35,270 nucleotides of DNA from an uncultured SAR324 cluster bacterium. GTDB lineage: Bacteria; SAR324; NAC60-12. The position numbers and the translations under genes are program-made. Below are positions 26,198-33,630 of this stretch, piece by piece; position 1 is the first letter of the stretch; every line of letters starts with the position of its first letter. Location: assembly GCA_902564345.1 (NCBI GenBank), contig CACFAY010000013.1, positions 1 through 35,270 of the forward strand, written 5' to 3'. The notes beneath the pieces are model-generated. The model was given only the letters and a program-made list of their open reading frames with translations, made no database searches and had not been told where the DNA came from.

Positions 26198-27188
26198 TTT
26201 AGTTGAACTGTTGACACACCATGCCTTCATGCTTTTACTTATTCTGGGGCTTGATCTTTTTTTTGGGGATCCAATTTATCGTTTTCACCCAGTAAGACTG
26301 ATTGGGAGTTTGATTTCATTGCATGAATCAGGATTAAGGTATTCAGGTTTGAATGGTAAATTCGGCGGGATTTTATTATCTCTTTTATTGATTTTAAGTA
26401 CACTCCTGTTTAGTATCGCAATTTTCAAATTCCTTGAATATTTCCATTGGAGTCTTAGCTGGTTGTGGTATATTTTCCTTGGATGGAGTTTTATTGCCCT
26501 TGGAGATTTGCTAAAACATGCTCGACAGGTAGCAACTGCAATGGAAAAGAAAGACCTCTCCCTTTCAAAAATAACTGTAGGGAAGCTTGTTGGGAGAGAC
26601 ACAAATCTGATGGATTTGCCTGCATGTGGTCGTGCTACTGTTGAAAGTGTTGGTGAAAACTTCAATGATGGGGTTATAGCGCCGATTTTCTATTTTTGTC
26701 TGTTTGGCATTCCAGGGATACTAGTATACAAAGTTGTTAATACGCTTGATTCTATGGTTGGATACAGGAATGAGCAGTATAAAGACTTTGGCTGGTGCAG
26801 CGCAAAACTTGATGATTTAATGAGCTTTATACCAGCCCTAATCAGCTGGCTAGTCTTGTCTGGAGCAGCATTTTTTTACCCACAATTATCAGGAAGTAAT
26901 GCTCTAAAAATAGGATGGAGAGATCATTTTAAACTCCCTAGTTTCAACGCAGGTTGGTGTGAAGCAACTGTTGCTGGCGCACTGAAAATTAAACTCTGTG
27001 GGCCCATCTGGAGAGATGGACGTTTGGCACATAACGTCTGGCTGGGAAGACAGGGGGACAGAGAAGGAGCTACCGTCAAAGATATTAAACTTGTAAACAG
27101 CCTTGCGCTGATCGCCTCCCTAATTGGGTCTGGATTTATAATTTTTATATTATGTTTTTATAAATTTTTACCCTTTTTCAGGTTATGA
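26187..27188 (+). CDS. cobD: Adenosylcobinamide-phosphate synthase (CobD/CbiB)
   Basis: Inner-membrane enzyme that attaches aminopropanol (phosphate) to adenosylcobyric acid during cobalamin synthesis. The 333 residues have several membrane segments and the family motifs DLFFGDPIYRFHPVRLIG, GRDTNLMDLPACGRATVESVGENFNDGVIAPIFYF, YKVVNTLDSMVGYRNEQYKDFGWCSAKLDDLMSFIPA and LAHNVWLGR-like C-terminal residues. It overlaps lgt by 11 bp and cobU by 4 bp (ATGA), indicating tight translational coupling. The corrin ring genes are not in this window. Confidence 0.94.
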   Translation: MNFDLVELLTHHAFMLLLILGLDLFFGDPIYRFHPVRLIGSLISLHESGLRYSGLNGKFGGILLSLLLILSTLLFSIAIFKFLEYFHWSLSWLWYIFLGWSFIALGDLLKHARQVATAMEKKDLSLSKITVGKLVGRDTNLMDLPACGRATVESVGENFNDGVIAPIFYFCLFGIPGILVYKVVNTLDSMVGYRNEQYKDFGWCSAKLDDLMSFIPALISWLVLSGAAFFYPQLSGSNALKIGWRDHFKLPSFNAGWCEATVAGALKIKLCGPIWRDGRLAHNVWLGRQGDREGATVKDIKLVNSLALIASLIGSGFIIFILCFYKFLPFFRL

Positions 27189-27682
27189 AAATTCTAATAA
27201 CAGGAGGAGTTAAAAGTGGGAAATCTCGTCATGCAGAAAAAATAATCATGGAACTTTCTTGTGGATTTAAGCCCGTCTATCTTGCCACAACGGAATTAAT
27301 TGACTTAGAAATGAAAAAACGCATTTCAAAACACCGTCAACGTCGTGGCAACACATTTGAGACCATAGAAGAACCTCTTTGTTTAGCTAGTGAATTGAAA
27401 AACATTCAGTCCCCTGTTCTTATAGAATGTTTAACCATGTGGCTCAATAATGCCTTACATCATAAATATTCGGAAAAAAAAATTTTTGCTGAAATAGATA
27501 ATTTACTTTCTTTGGAATGTGATGTCGTTTTTGTATTAAATGAGGTTGGACTGGGTATAATCCCAGAAAATCATTTATCAAGAAAATTTTTGGATTTTTC
27601 AGGACGTATTGCACAAAAACTTGGTGAAGCATGTGACGGGGTTATTTGGTGCGTAGCTGGAAATACAATTAGAATAAAATAG
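27185..27682 (+). CDS. cobU: Adenosylcobinamide kinase / guanylyltransferase (CobU/CobP)
   Basis: Bifunctional cytosolic enzyme that phosphorylates adenosylcobinamide and then makes adenosylcobinamide-GDP for nucleotide-loop assembly. In 165 aa the P-loop GGVKSGKS lies at residues 7-14, VYLATTELIDLEMKKRI follows, and SKHRQRRGNTFETIEEP contains the histidine that is guanylylated in CobU. The VLIECLTMWLNN and VLNEVGLGIIPENHLSRKFLDFSGRIAQKLGEACDGV segments are classical. It is slightly shorter than the usual 170-190 aa. ATG overlaps the cobD stop by 4 bp, and aroB begins 13 bp after its stop. Confidence 0.95.
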   Translation: MKILITGGVKSGKSRHAEKIIMELSCGFKPVYLATTELIDLEMKKRISKHRQRRGNTFETIEEPLCLASELKNIQSPVLIECLTMWLNNALHHKYSEKKIFAEIDNLLSLECDVVFVLNEVGLGIIPENHLSRKFLDFSGRIAQKLGEACDGVIWCVAGNTIRIK

Positions 27683-27695
27683 ATAAAGATAGATA

Positions 27696-28808
27696 ATGAA
27701 AACCCTTAAAGTTAAATTGCCAGGACGTGATTATGATATTGATATTGGGGAAAATATACTCCACAAACAACTTCCAAATGTTGTATTGAAAAAAAACACT
27801 GATCTGGTAGTTGTTGTTACAAATGAAACGCTACATGATCTTTATCCAGATTACATAAGTAGTATAATAAATGGTTACGGAATACGAGTTGCTTCATGCG
27901 TGCTTCCTGATGGTGAGCAATACAAAAATATGGATACACTCTCAAAAATTTTTGATTTTCTGATGGCGGTCAGTGCAAATCGCACAACATTACTAATAGC
28001 ATTTGGAGGGGGAGTCATTGGAGATATGGCTGGTTTTGCGGCTGCAACTTTTTTTCGAGGAATACCATTCATTCAAATTCCAACTACTTTACTGGCTAAT
28101 GTAGACAGCAGTGTCGGAGGAAAAACAGCAGTTAATCATCCTTTAGGAAAAAACACTATCGGATCCTTCAAACAACCTGAATATGTTTGCATTGAGTTAT
28201 CATTACTCAAGACATTACCCTCACGTGAGCTGAAAGCTGGCTTCATTGAACTGTTAAAACATGGTATCATTCACGATGAAACATTATTTGATTTTGTTGA
28301 AAGCTTTTCTTTAGAACCACTTGATTTTGAATTTTTAGAAGAAGCAATATTTCGTTCATGCATCATTAAAGGGTCGATCGTTGAAAAAGATGAAACTGAA
28401 ACAGGTATCCGTGCTACTCTAAATTTTGGACACACACTTGGACATTTAATAGAAAACCATGCAGGTTACGGAAAGTATCTCCATGGAGAGGCGGTTGGTT
28501 TAGGGATGTTTTATGCTGCATTTGTTTCATGGCGCTCCAATAAGTTGATAGAAGATGACTGGAGAAGAATTAAAATTTTTCTCAGTAAAATTTTAATTAC
28601 TATCAAACTTCCTCCAATAGACCAGAAACTATTTCGTGAGATGATCTTGCATGACAAGAAATCACAAAAACAGTCTATAAACTTCATTATGCTGAGTAAA
28701 TTGGGAGTGAGTTATATTAGTAAGGAAACCTCAGTTGATATGCTCTGGAAAGAATTCAAAGAATTTGTAGAAATATTCACAGATTTTATTGAAATTGAAG
28801 TAAGATGA
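27696..28808 (+). CDS. aroB: 3-Dehydroquinate synthase
   Basis: Second step of the shikimate pathway: converts DAHP to 3-dehydroquinate using NAD and a divalent metal. 370 residues. The NAD-binding FGGGVIGDMAGFAAATFFRG, the active-site PTTLLANVDSSVGGKTAVNHPLGKN, the metal-binding Glu/His segments GFIELLKHGIIHD and LNFGHTLGHLIEN, and LHGEAVGLGM are all present. Length is typical. It is the last gene in the plus-strand series; yqgE ends on the other strand 1 bp away, so there is almost no room for a separate terminator. Confidence 0.96.
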   Translation: MKTLKVKLPGRDYDIDIGENILHKQLPNVVLKKNTDLVVVVTNETLHDLYPDYISSIINGYGIRVASCVLPDGEQYKNMDTLSKIFDFLMAVSANRTTLLIAFGGGVIGDMAGFAAATFFRGIPFIQIPTTLLANVDSSVGGKTAVNHPLGKNTIGSFKQPEYVCIELSLLKTLPSRELKAGFIELLKHGIIHDETLFDFVESFSLEPLDFEFLEEAIFRSCIIKGSIVEKDETETGIRATLNFGHTLGHLIENHAGYGKYLHGEAVGLGMFYAAFVSWRSNKLIEDDWRRIKIFLSKILITIKLPPIDQKLFREMILHDKKSQKQSINFIMLSKLGVSYISKETSVDMLWKEFKEFVEIFTDFIEIEVR

Positions 28809-28809
28809 T

Positions 28810-29361
28810 TTAGACTAAACCGGTTTGTGTAAATGATGTGGTAAGAGGGTCAAAACCAAGGTTGTTCATTGTTGTTTCCCAGCGTAGTTCATAATCTAAA
28901 TTCAGTAGAAGTGACTCATCAAGTGGGCCAAGCCACCATGATTCTTCCTGAATCTCTCTATCAAGCTGGCCGGCACTCCAACCTGAGTATCCACTACCGA
29001 AGTGATACGATTCTACATTATTACCTTCTACAAGAGAATTAAGTATATCTAGGGCAGAACTTAAATGGATTTCTTTTGAAAGAACAGTTGTTTCTTTAAC
29101 TGAAAAATCTGAGCTGTGCACTGCCCAGAATGATTCGGGTTGCACAGGACCTCCAACCAGTAAAGGTACATCAAATGCGGAATTATTCTGCATTTCATCT
29201 GATAATACGTCTTTAACTTTTGTTTTGGAAGGATGATTCATTACAAGACCAAACGCTCCATCTTCATCATAATTGCACAAAAGAATTACAGATTTTTCAA
29301 AAAAAGTGCCTTCAAGGGAGGGCATTGCTATGAGTATACCTGGAACTTCACTGTTTTTCAT
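28810..29361 (-). CDS. yqgE: YqgE/AlgH family protein
   Basis: Conserved family of unknown exact role, known as AlgH in Pseudomonas. 183 aa, single-domain beta-rich protein. Seen are the family motifs MPSLEGTFFEKSVILLCNYDEDGAFGLVMNHPS, LLVGGPVQPESFWAVHS, SYHFGSGYSGWSAGQLDREIQEESWWLGP and the acidic C-terminal region. The convergent 3' end overlaps almost exactly with aroB's end. The start is 32 bp from the divergent DciA-like gene, so both promoters overlap. Confidence 0.93.
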   Translation of the reverse strand: MKNSEVPGILIAMPSLEGTFFEKSVILLCNYDEDGAFGLVMNHPSKTKVKDVLSDEMQNNSAFDVPLLVGGPVQPESFWAVHSSDFSVKETTVLSKEIHLSSALDILNSLVEGNNVESYHFGSGYSGWSAGQLDREIQEESWWLGPLDESLLLNLDYELRWETTMNNLGFDPLTTSFTQTGLV

Positions 29362-29393
29362 AAAGATTTTATTAGCAGAAGAAAAATAAAATA

Positions 29394-30425
29394 ATGGCTA
29401 TTCTAACTTATCAAAAACAAGATAACAATTTGGTAACGCATTTTCTTCGTTCAATTCATTATAAACGTTCAACTGGAAACAAAACTTATGGAAATACACT
29501 GAATGTCCTCAGTGCTATTTTTGAAGCTGCAGGTCAAAAACATTTGTTTTATTTAGTTAAGCTCCGCAAATTGTGGTTTGAGGAAGTAGATACTTTTTTG
29601 GCAAAGAATTCTTATCCACGAAACATTTCTTTACTCAATCAATTTATAATTAACTTTAATCTTATTAAGGAATGCGAAAAATCAAACATTAATGCTGAGA
29701 TATTGAAGGCTATAAAAAAATTAAATGGTGAAAAATTCAAACATTTGAATCAAATTAAAACCCGACTTCAAAAAATAATAAAACGGACATTGTCTATAGA
29801 AGAATTTGAGTTTTTGAGTCAAAAAATTTTTTTTGAGACCAATCAGACTATATTGCACCTGACCGTATATGACGGGGGAATAGCCCAAGCACTCCACTTT
29901 GAAACTGAGGCTTATCTTCGCATGTTTAATCGGCTGTTTCCAGAATTTAAACTAAACAACATAAAATGTCATGTTGGAGATTTAGGCCAGACTCAATTCG
30001 ACCAGCAAAATGTTGGCTTGCTGGCAAGAGACTGGTTTAAAGTAACACCAACCGAAGTCCATTTGCGATGTTCTCCTGCCTTTTTGCACAGAGTTTCAAG
30101 GGGACATGCCGTGTTAATACTTTATGTCAATTCAAAAGAAGAAATGGATCTCTTAAAACGTAATCCAGGAGCAGATTGGATTTTGCAAAACATACATCAA
30201 AAACTTCCAGAGATGAGCAACCAAATTCAGCGAATAGGTTTTGCATTGAAAAATGAGTTTGATTTAGAACAAATTCGATTACAAACTGTTGTGCTTGGAA
30301 AATCGAATGAAAATCTTTCCTCAAAAATTAAAGAAATAGACTCTCAGAAAGAATCAAATTCATACAAAAAATCTAATGCAAAAAAACAGTTTGCTAAAAT
30401 TAGAAAAATTCTTAGGGAGAGTTAG
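29394..30425 (+). CDS. DUF721/DciA-like protein with insertion (tentative)
   Basis: A 343-aa cytosolic protein with no signal peptide. No family is certain. Residues about 50-78 (KLRKLWFEEVDTFLAKNSYPRNI) and 152-197 (ILHLTVYDGGIAQALHFETEAYL...IKCHVG) resemble the two halves of a DUF721 domain, the replicative-helicase loader DciA ('W..iVG..la.hs.P', then 'L.v.v.ss.wa.eL......i.f.vG'). A helical insertion of about 75 residues would separate them. The later LILYVNSKEEMDLLKRNPGADWILQN...IQRIGFAL (about 240-285) looks like a second copy of the latter half. The basic, Ser/Lys-rich C-terminus is probably flexible. Divergent from yqgE; convergent with rsgA. A lineage-specific protein of other function is equally possible. 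Confidence 0.6.
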   Translation: MAILTYQKQDNNLVTHFLRSIHYKRSTGNKTYGNTLNVLSAIFEAAGQKHLFYLVKLRKLWFEEVDTFLAKNSYPRNISLLNQFIINFNLIKECEKSNINAEILKAIKKLNGEKFKHLNQIKTRLQKIIKRTLSIEEFEFLSQKIFFETNQTILHLTVYDGGIAQALHFETEAYLRMFNRLFPEFKLNNIKCHVGDLGQTQFDQQNVGLLARDWFKVTPTEVHLRCSPAFLHRVSRGHAVLILYVNSKEEMDLLKRNPGADWILQNIHQKLPEMSNQIQRIGFALKNEFDLEQIRLQTVVLGKSNENLSSKIKEIDSQKESNSYKKSNAKKQFAKIRKILRES

Positions 30426-30444
30426 CCTCATTAAATTTTTGCTT

Positions 30445-31344
30445 TCAAAGTGACTCGTAAATTGAAATATAGCTTTTATATCTTTTTTCTGAAATTTTTT
30501 CTTCTTTATAGGCTTCTTTTATTGCGCATTGGGGCTCATGACGATGAGTGCAACCTTTGAACCGACATTCTCCAAGATACGGTAAGAATTCTACAAAATG
30601 TGAATCAAGTTCATTTGGTTCAATAGCTGGCTGGAATTCACGAATACCAGGAGTGTCCACAACATATCCTCCCGAAGGGATCCTGTACATTTCTGCCATT
30701 CTTGTAGTGTGTCGACCTTTACCTGTTTTTCCACTTAGAGAACCTATACGAATTTTCCAATTAGGAAAAAGAGCTCTAATCAAGGACGATTTCCCTACAC
30801 CTGAATGTCCACAAAGAACAGAAGTTTGTTTATGCATTAATTTACGCAGTGAATCCAAGCCCTTCGATTCGGGAACACTAGTAACTAAAACATTGTAACC
30901 TAGTGAAAGATAAAGATTCTTTATCGAAGATATTTCTTCTTGAGTTGATAAATCAGCTTTACTAAGAATGAGCACATTTTCAAGACCCCCATATGATCCT
31001 GCCACGAAAAAACGATCAATTAAAACATTGCGAAGAGGTGGACTTCGAATAGAGGCTACCACCAATACTTTGTCTGCATTACTAGCCAAAACTTGCTCTG
31101 AAGAATCAGCACTCTGACGACGTGAAAGAATTGTTCGGCGTGGTAACTTGTTTAAAATCCATCCAGCCTTATTTGAATCAGTAGTTTCAATTTCTACCTC
31201 ATCTCCAACTGCAACTAAATTTGTTTTAGAATTTCCATAGAAAAGGTTTGCTCTTATGTGGCAAAGCCTAAGCTCTGCGTCACCAATATCTACGTAGTAG
31301 AAATTTTTGGTGCGCCTAATGACAGTTCCTATTATTTGGGGCAA
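30445..31344 (-). CDS. rsgA: Small-ribosomal-subunit biogenesis GTPase RsgA
   Basis: Late 30S assembly GTPase that checks the decoding centre. 299 aa with an N-terminal OB-fold (GTVIRRTKNFYYVDIGD...), then a circularly permuted GTPase. G4-type SKADLS comes first, G1 GHSGVGKSSL at 179-188 next and G3 DTPGIREF last. A C-terminal zinc domain follows (CRFKGCTHRHEPQC). The start is a TTG at 31344; no in-frame ATG lies nearby upstream and no good Shine-Dalgarno is seen, but the N-terminus aligns with the family. It lies 22 bp after the response regulator gene and is probably cotranscribed with it. Confidence 0.94.
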   Translation of the reverse strand: MPQIIGTVIRRTKNFYYVDIGDAELRLCHIRANLFYGNSKTNLVAVGDEVEIETTDSNKAGWILNKLPRRTILSRRQSADSSEQVLASNADKVLVVASIRSPPLRNVLIDRFFVAGSYGGLENVLILSKADLSTQEEISSIKNLYLSLGYNVLVTSVPESKGLDSLRKLMHKQTSVLCGHSGVGKSSLIRALFPNWKIRIGSLSGKTGKGRHTTRMAEMYRIPSGGYVVDTPGIREFQPAIEPNELDSHFVEFLPYLGECRFKGCTHRHEPQCAIKEAYKEEKISEKRYKSYISIYESL

Positions 31345-31366
31345 TTTTATAAGGAGAGGATGTGGA

Positions 31367-32866
31367 TCAATCTTCTACTTCCAGCTCTAATTCTTCAACT
31401 CCTTCGCGATACTCATTGAGTTTGTTTCTCAAAGTCCTAATGCTTATACCTAATGTTTTTGCAGCATGTGTACGATTACCTTTAGTTTCATGAAGTGTTT
31501 TAAAAATGAAACGTTTTTCTGCTTCCTTCATCGACATTCCCACTTCAATTTCAAGGCTGGAACTATCTTGAGAATTTTCATATTCTGTATCGATAGATTC
31601 TTTTTTATCTTCTAACGACTTGGAGCTTTTTTTGTTTGCTGATGTTATGGAGGCTAAATCAGCGTTTATAGTGGTCTTTCCGAGTTGTGAGGACATGAGT
31701 AGATGGTTAGGCTTAATCTCTTCACCATCACATAGGAGCATAGCTCTCTCCATTACATTTTCCAATTCTCTTACATTACCCCTCCAATGATAATTTGTGA
31801 GAATATTTAAAGTTTCACGGCTAACTGCAGGACATTTGCGATTGTTGATCTTAGAATGTTTTTCAACAAAATGCTTAACCAGAACAGGCACATCGTCCAT
31901 CCTATCCCTTAAAGGTGGAAGTGCTAGAGGTATAACATTTAAACGAAAATACAAATCCTCTCGAAACTTACCTTCATCAATCATTTTCAACAAATTCTGA
32001 TTTGTGGTAGCAATTACTCTTACATCAATAGGAATAGGCTCCTTGCCTCCTACTTTGTCAACTTGATACTCCTGAAGTACACGAAGTAATTTTGCCTGTA
32101 GAGGCAAAGCCATTTCACTGATCTCATCTAAAAGAATTGTACCTGTATGTGCTTGTTCGAATTTCCCTCGATAGTCCTGTGTTGCTCCGGTAAAAGAACC
32201 TTTAGCATGTCCAAAAAGTTCACTTTCTAACAAAGTGTCTGGAAGTGCCGCACAATTTACTGCTACAAATGGCCTTTTTGAACGATCAGAATTCTCATGT
32301 ATATAAGACGCTAGTAATTCCTTTCCCGTTCCACTTTCACTTTGGATCAACATTGTAGATTTACTTTTTGCTACATTTCTTGCTACCTCAAGCAAGGATT
32401 GCATTGTTTGATTTTCAGTTACAATGTCTTTGCTCAAATCAATAGGTTTTGGATTTGATTTCTTATTTTCTACATCGATAGAGACACTGCCAGTCATGCC
32501 TTCATAATTCAATGCCTGTTGAACTATGAATTGAAATGAATCAAAATTGATAGGTTTTGTAAGATAATCGAAAGCCCCATGTTTCATGGCTTCAACTGCT
32601 GTATCCACTGTTCCATATGCAGTAGCCATAATCACAGGCTTAGTTGGTGCAATCGATTTGATATCTTTAAGAAGTTCCAATCCACTGCGTTTCGGCATAG
32701 TCATGTCAGTTATGACTAAGGAATAATTATTTTGCTTAAATTTCTTAATAGCATCAATAGCGTTGTGTGATATTTCTACCGGGTAGCCACAGTGCTTCAA
32801 AGTTTCAGACATGGCGATGCGCATTTCGACTTCATCGTCCACTATTAGAACGGGTTCACTAACCAT
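31367..32866 (-). CDS. NtrC-type sigma-54-dependent response regulator
   Basis: Activates RpoN promoters when phosphorylated. 499 aa: receiver (1-120) with D10/D11, phospho-acceptor D54 in VITDMTMP, and the T/K positions ATAYG and LTKPI. A linker is followed by the AAA+ domain with Walker A SESGTGKE (176-183). GSFTGA at 223-228 contacts sigma-54, with S in place of the usual A of GAFTGA. R-finger-type NVRELENV follows. The C-terminal Fis-type helix-turn-helix GNRTHAAKTLGISIRTLRNKLNEY resembles that of flagellar FlbD/FlrC-type regulators. ATG follows aaagga. No histidine kinase gene is adjacent, so partner and targets are unknown. Confidence 0.93.
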   Translation of the reverse strand: MVSEPVLIVDDEVEMRIAMSETLKHCGYPVEISHNAIDAIKKFKQNNYSLVITDMTMPKRSGLELLKDIKSIAPTKPVIMATAYGTVDTAVEAMKHGAFDYLTKPINFDSFQFIVQQALNYEGMTGSVSIDVENKKSNPKPIDLSKDIVTENQTMQSLLEVARNVAKSKSTMLIQSESGTGKELLASYIHENSDRSKRPFVAVNCAALPDTLLESELFGHAKGSFTGATQDYRGKFEQAHTGTILLDEISEMALPLQAKLLRVLQEYQVDKVGGKEPIPIDVRVIATTNQNLLKMIDEGKFREDLYFRLNVIPLALPPLRDRMDDVPVLVKHFVEKHSKINNRKCPAVSRETLNILTNYHWRGNVRELENVMERAMLLCDGEEIKPNHLLMSSQLGKTTINADLASITSANKKSSKSLEDKKESIDTEYENSQDSSSLEIEVGMSMKEAEKRFIFKTLHETKGNRTHAAKTLGISIRTLRNKLNEYREGVEELELEVED

Positions 32867-33358
32867 TATTGAGTCCTTTCAGTTTGTGACGCTTATTTGG
32901 GTTAAATTTAGTGAATTAATTTTTAGGTTGTTTCATCTTTAATAAGACTAGACTGTGATGAATTTTTATTATTCTATAAATTTCGCATGATGATAACACA
33001 TCCAAATTGCCAATGCACGATTCATGCGAAATTTTGCAAAATTTCTTTTTTCATTATGATAGTTTGTCAATTAATAAATAAAAAATGCTTTTTTAGAATT
33101 AAATAATTTTTTAAATTCGTTTAAATATAATTATCTAAAAAAATATAAATTATAGAAAAACTTATAATAGCAATTCAATTTTTTTCGAAATAGATTCACA
33201 TAATTTATAGTTTAATTCTTAGAATATTAATCCAAATAAATATTTTTTTTAGCTTAAAATTTGTCAAGCAAGAAAGATGAAAAAAGTTTTTGTGTTGAAT
33301 ATTAAAGTCTCTCTGGTAGTGTTTAGATTAACTTAAAATTTAAAAAAATGGAGTATTC
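32867..33358. other. AT-rich intergenic region with nested inverted repeats
   Basis: This 492-bp gap separates the divergent response regulator and ACBP genes and is the longest non-coding stretch in the window. It is strongly AT-rich. The only structure I see is the inverted-repeat pair and palindrome at 32978-33051. The rest (33052-33340) is low-complexity AT DNA with no tRNA or convincing ORF. ggag 5 nt before the 33359 ATG is a likely ribosome binding site. Confidence 0.55.
32978..33051 (+). promoter_or_regulatory. Two mutually exclusive hairpins with T-run (attenuator-like)
   Basis: aaatttcgcatga (32978-32990) is the reverse complement of tcatgcgaaattt (33022-33034). The second arm shares bases with the 18-bp perfect palindrome gaaattttgcaaaatttc (33028-33045), followed by six T (33046-33051). 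The first hairpin would block the second, terminator-like one. The stems are AT-rich and weak; symmetry is seen, function is inferred. Confidence 0.4.
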
Positions 33359-33625
33359 ATGGACATAGACGATAATTTTAAATCAGCTGCCGATAGAGCC
33401 CCTAAACTACCAAAACGCCCTCCAAATGATATCCTTCTTCAGCTTTATGCCTTATACAAGCAAGGCAACGATGGTGACATTACAGGCGATAGACCCGGTT
33501 TTGCTGATTTTGAGGGTCGAGCAAAGTTTGATGCATGGGACAAACTAAAAGGTAAATCTAAAGATGAAGCAAAACAGTTATATATCTCACTGGTGGAAAA
33601 ACTTGAACAAGAAGTTAACGGATAA
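33359..33625 (+). CDS. Acyl-CoA-binding protein (ACBP)
   Basis: Small cytosolic four-helix protein that binds long-chain acyl-CoA and buffers its pool. The 88 residues match ACBP length and the pattern LYALYKQ...GDITGDRPGFADFEGRAKFDAWDKLKG. The ligand contacts known from bovine ACBP (Y28, Y31, K32, K54, Y73) are all conserved at Y30, Y33, K34, K56 and Y75. The tryptophan of KWDAW before Asp is F here (KFDAW). ACBPs are universal in eukaryotes but patchy in bacteria. It stands 5 bp upstream of gatA, where gatC is often found, and is clearly not GatC. ATG at 33359 follows ggag. Confidence 0.92.
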   Translation: MDIDDNFKSAADRAPKLPKRPPNDILLQLYALYKQGNDGDITGDRPGFADFEGRAKFDAWDKLKGKSKDEAKQLYISLVEKLEQEVNG

Positions 33626-33630
33626 AATTG

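Noticed and set aside
31359-31420. Plus-strand ORF after aaggagagg (MWINLLLPAL...)
   Set aside because: It is antisense to the end of the sigma-54 regulator gene, the Shine-Dalgarno would touch the ATG, and it has only 19 codons.
32987-33106. 39-codon cysteine-rich ORF (MMITHPNCQC...)
   Set aside because: No Shine-Dalgarno, lies across the inverted repeats, and its AAA/TTT-rich composition is what random AT-rich DNA gives. Five cysteines alone do not support a gene.
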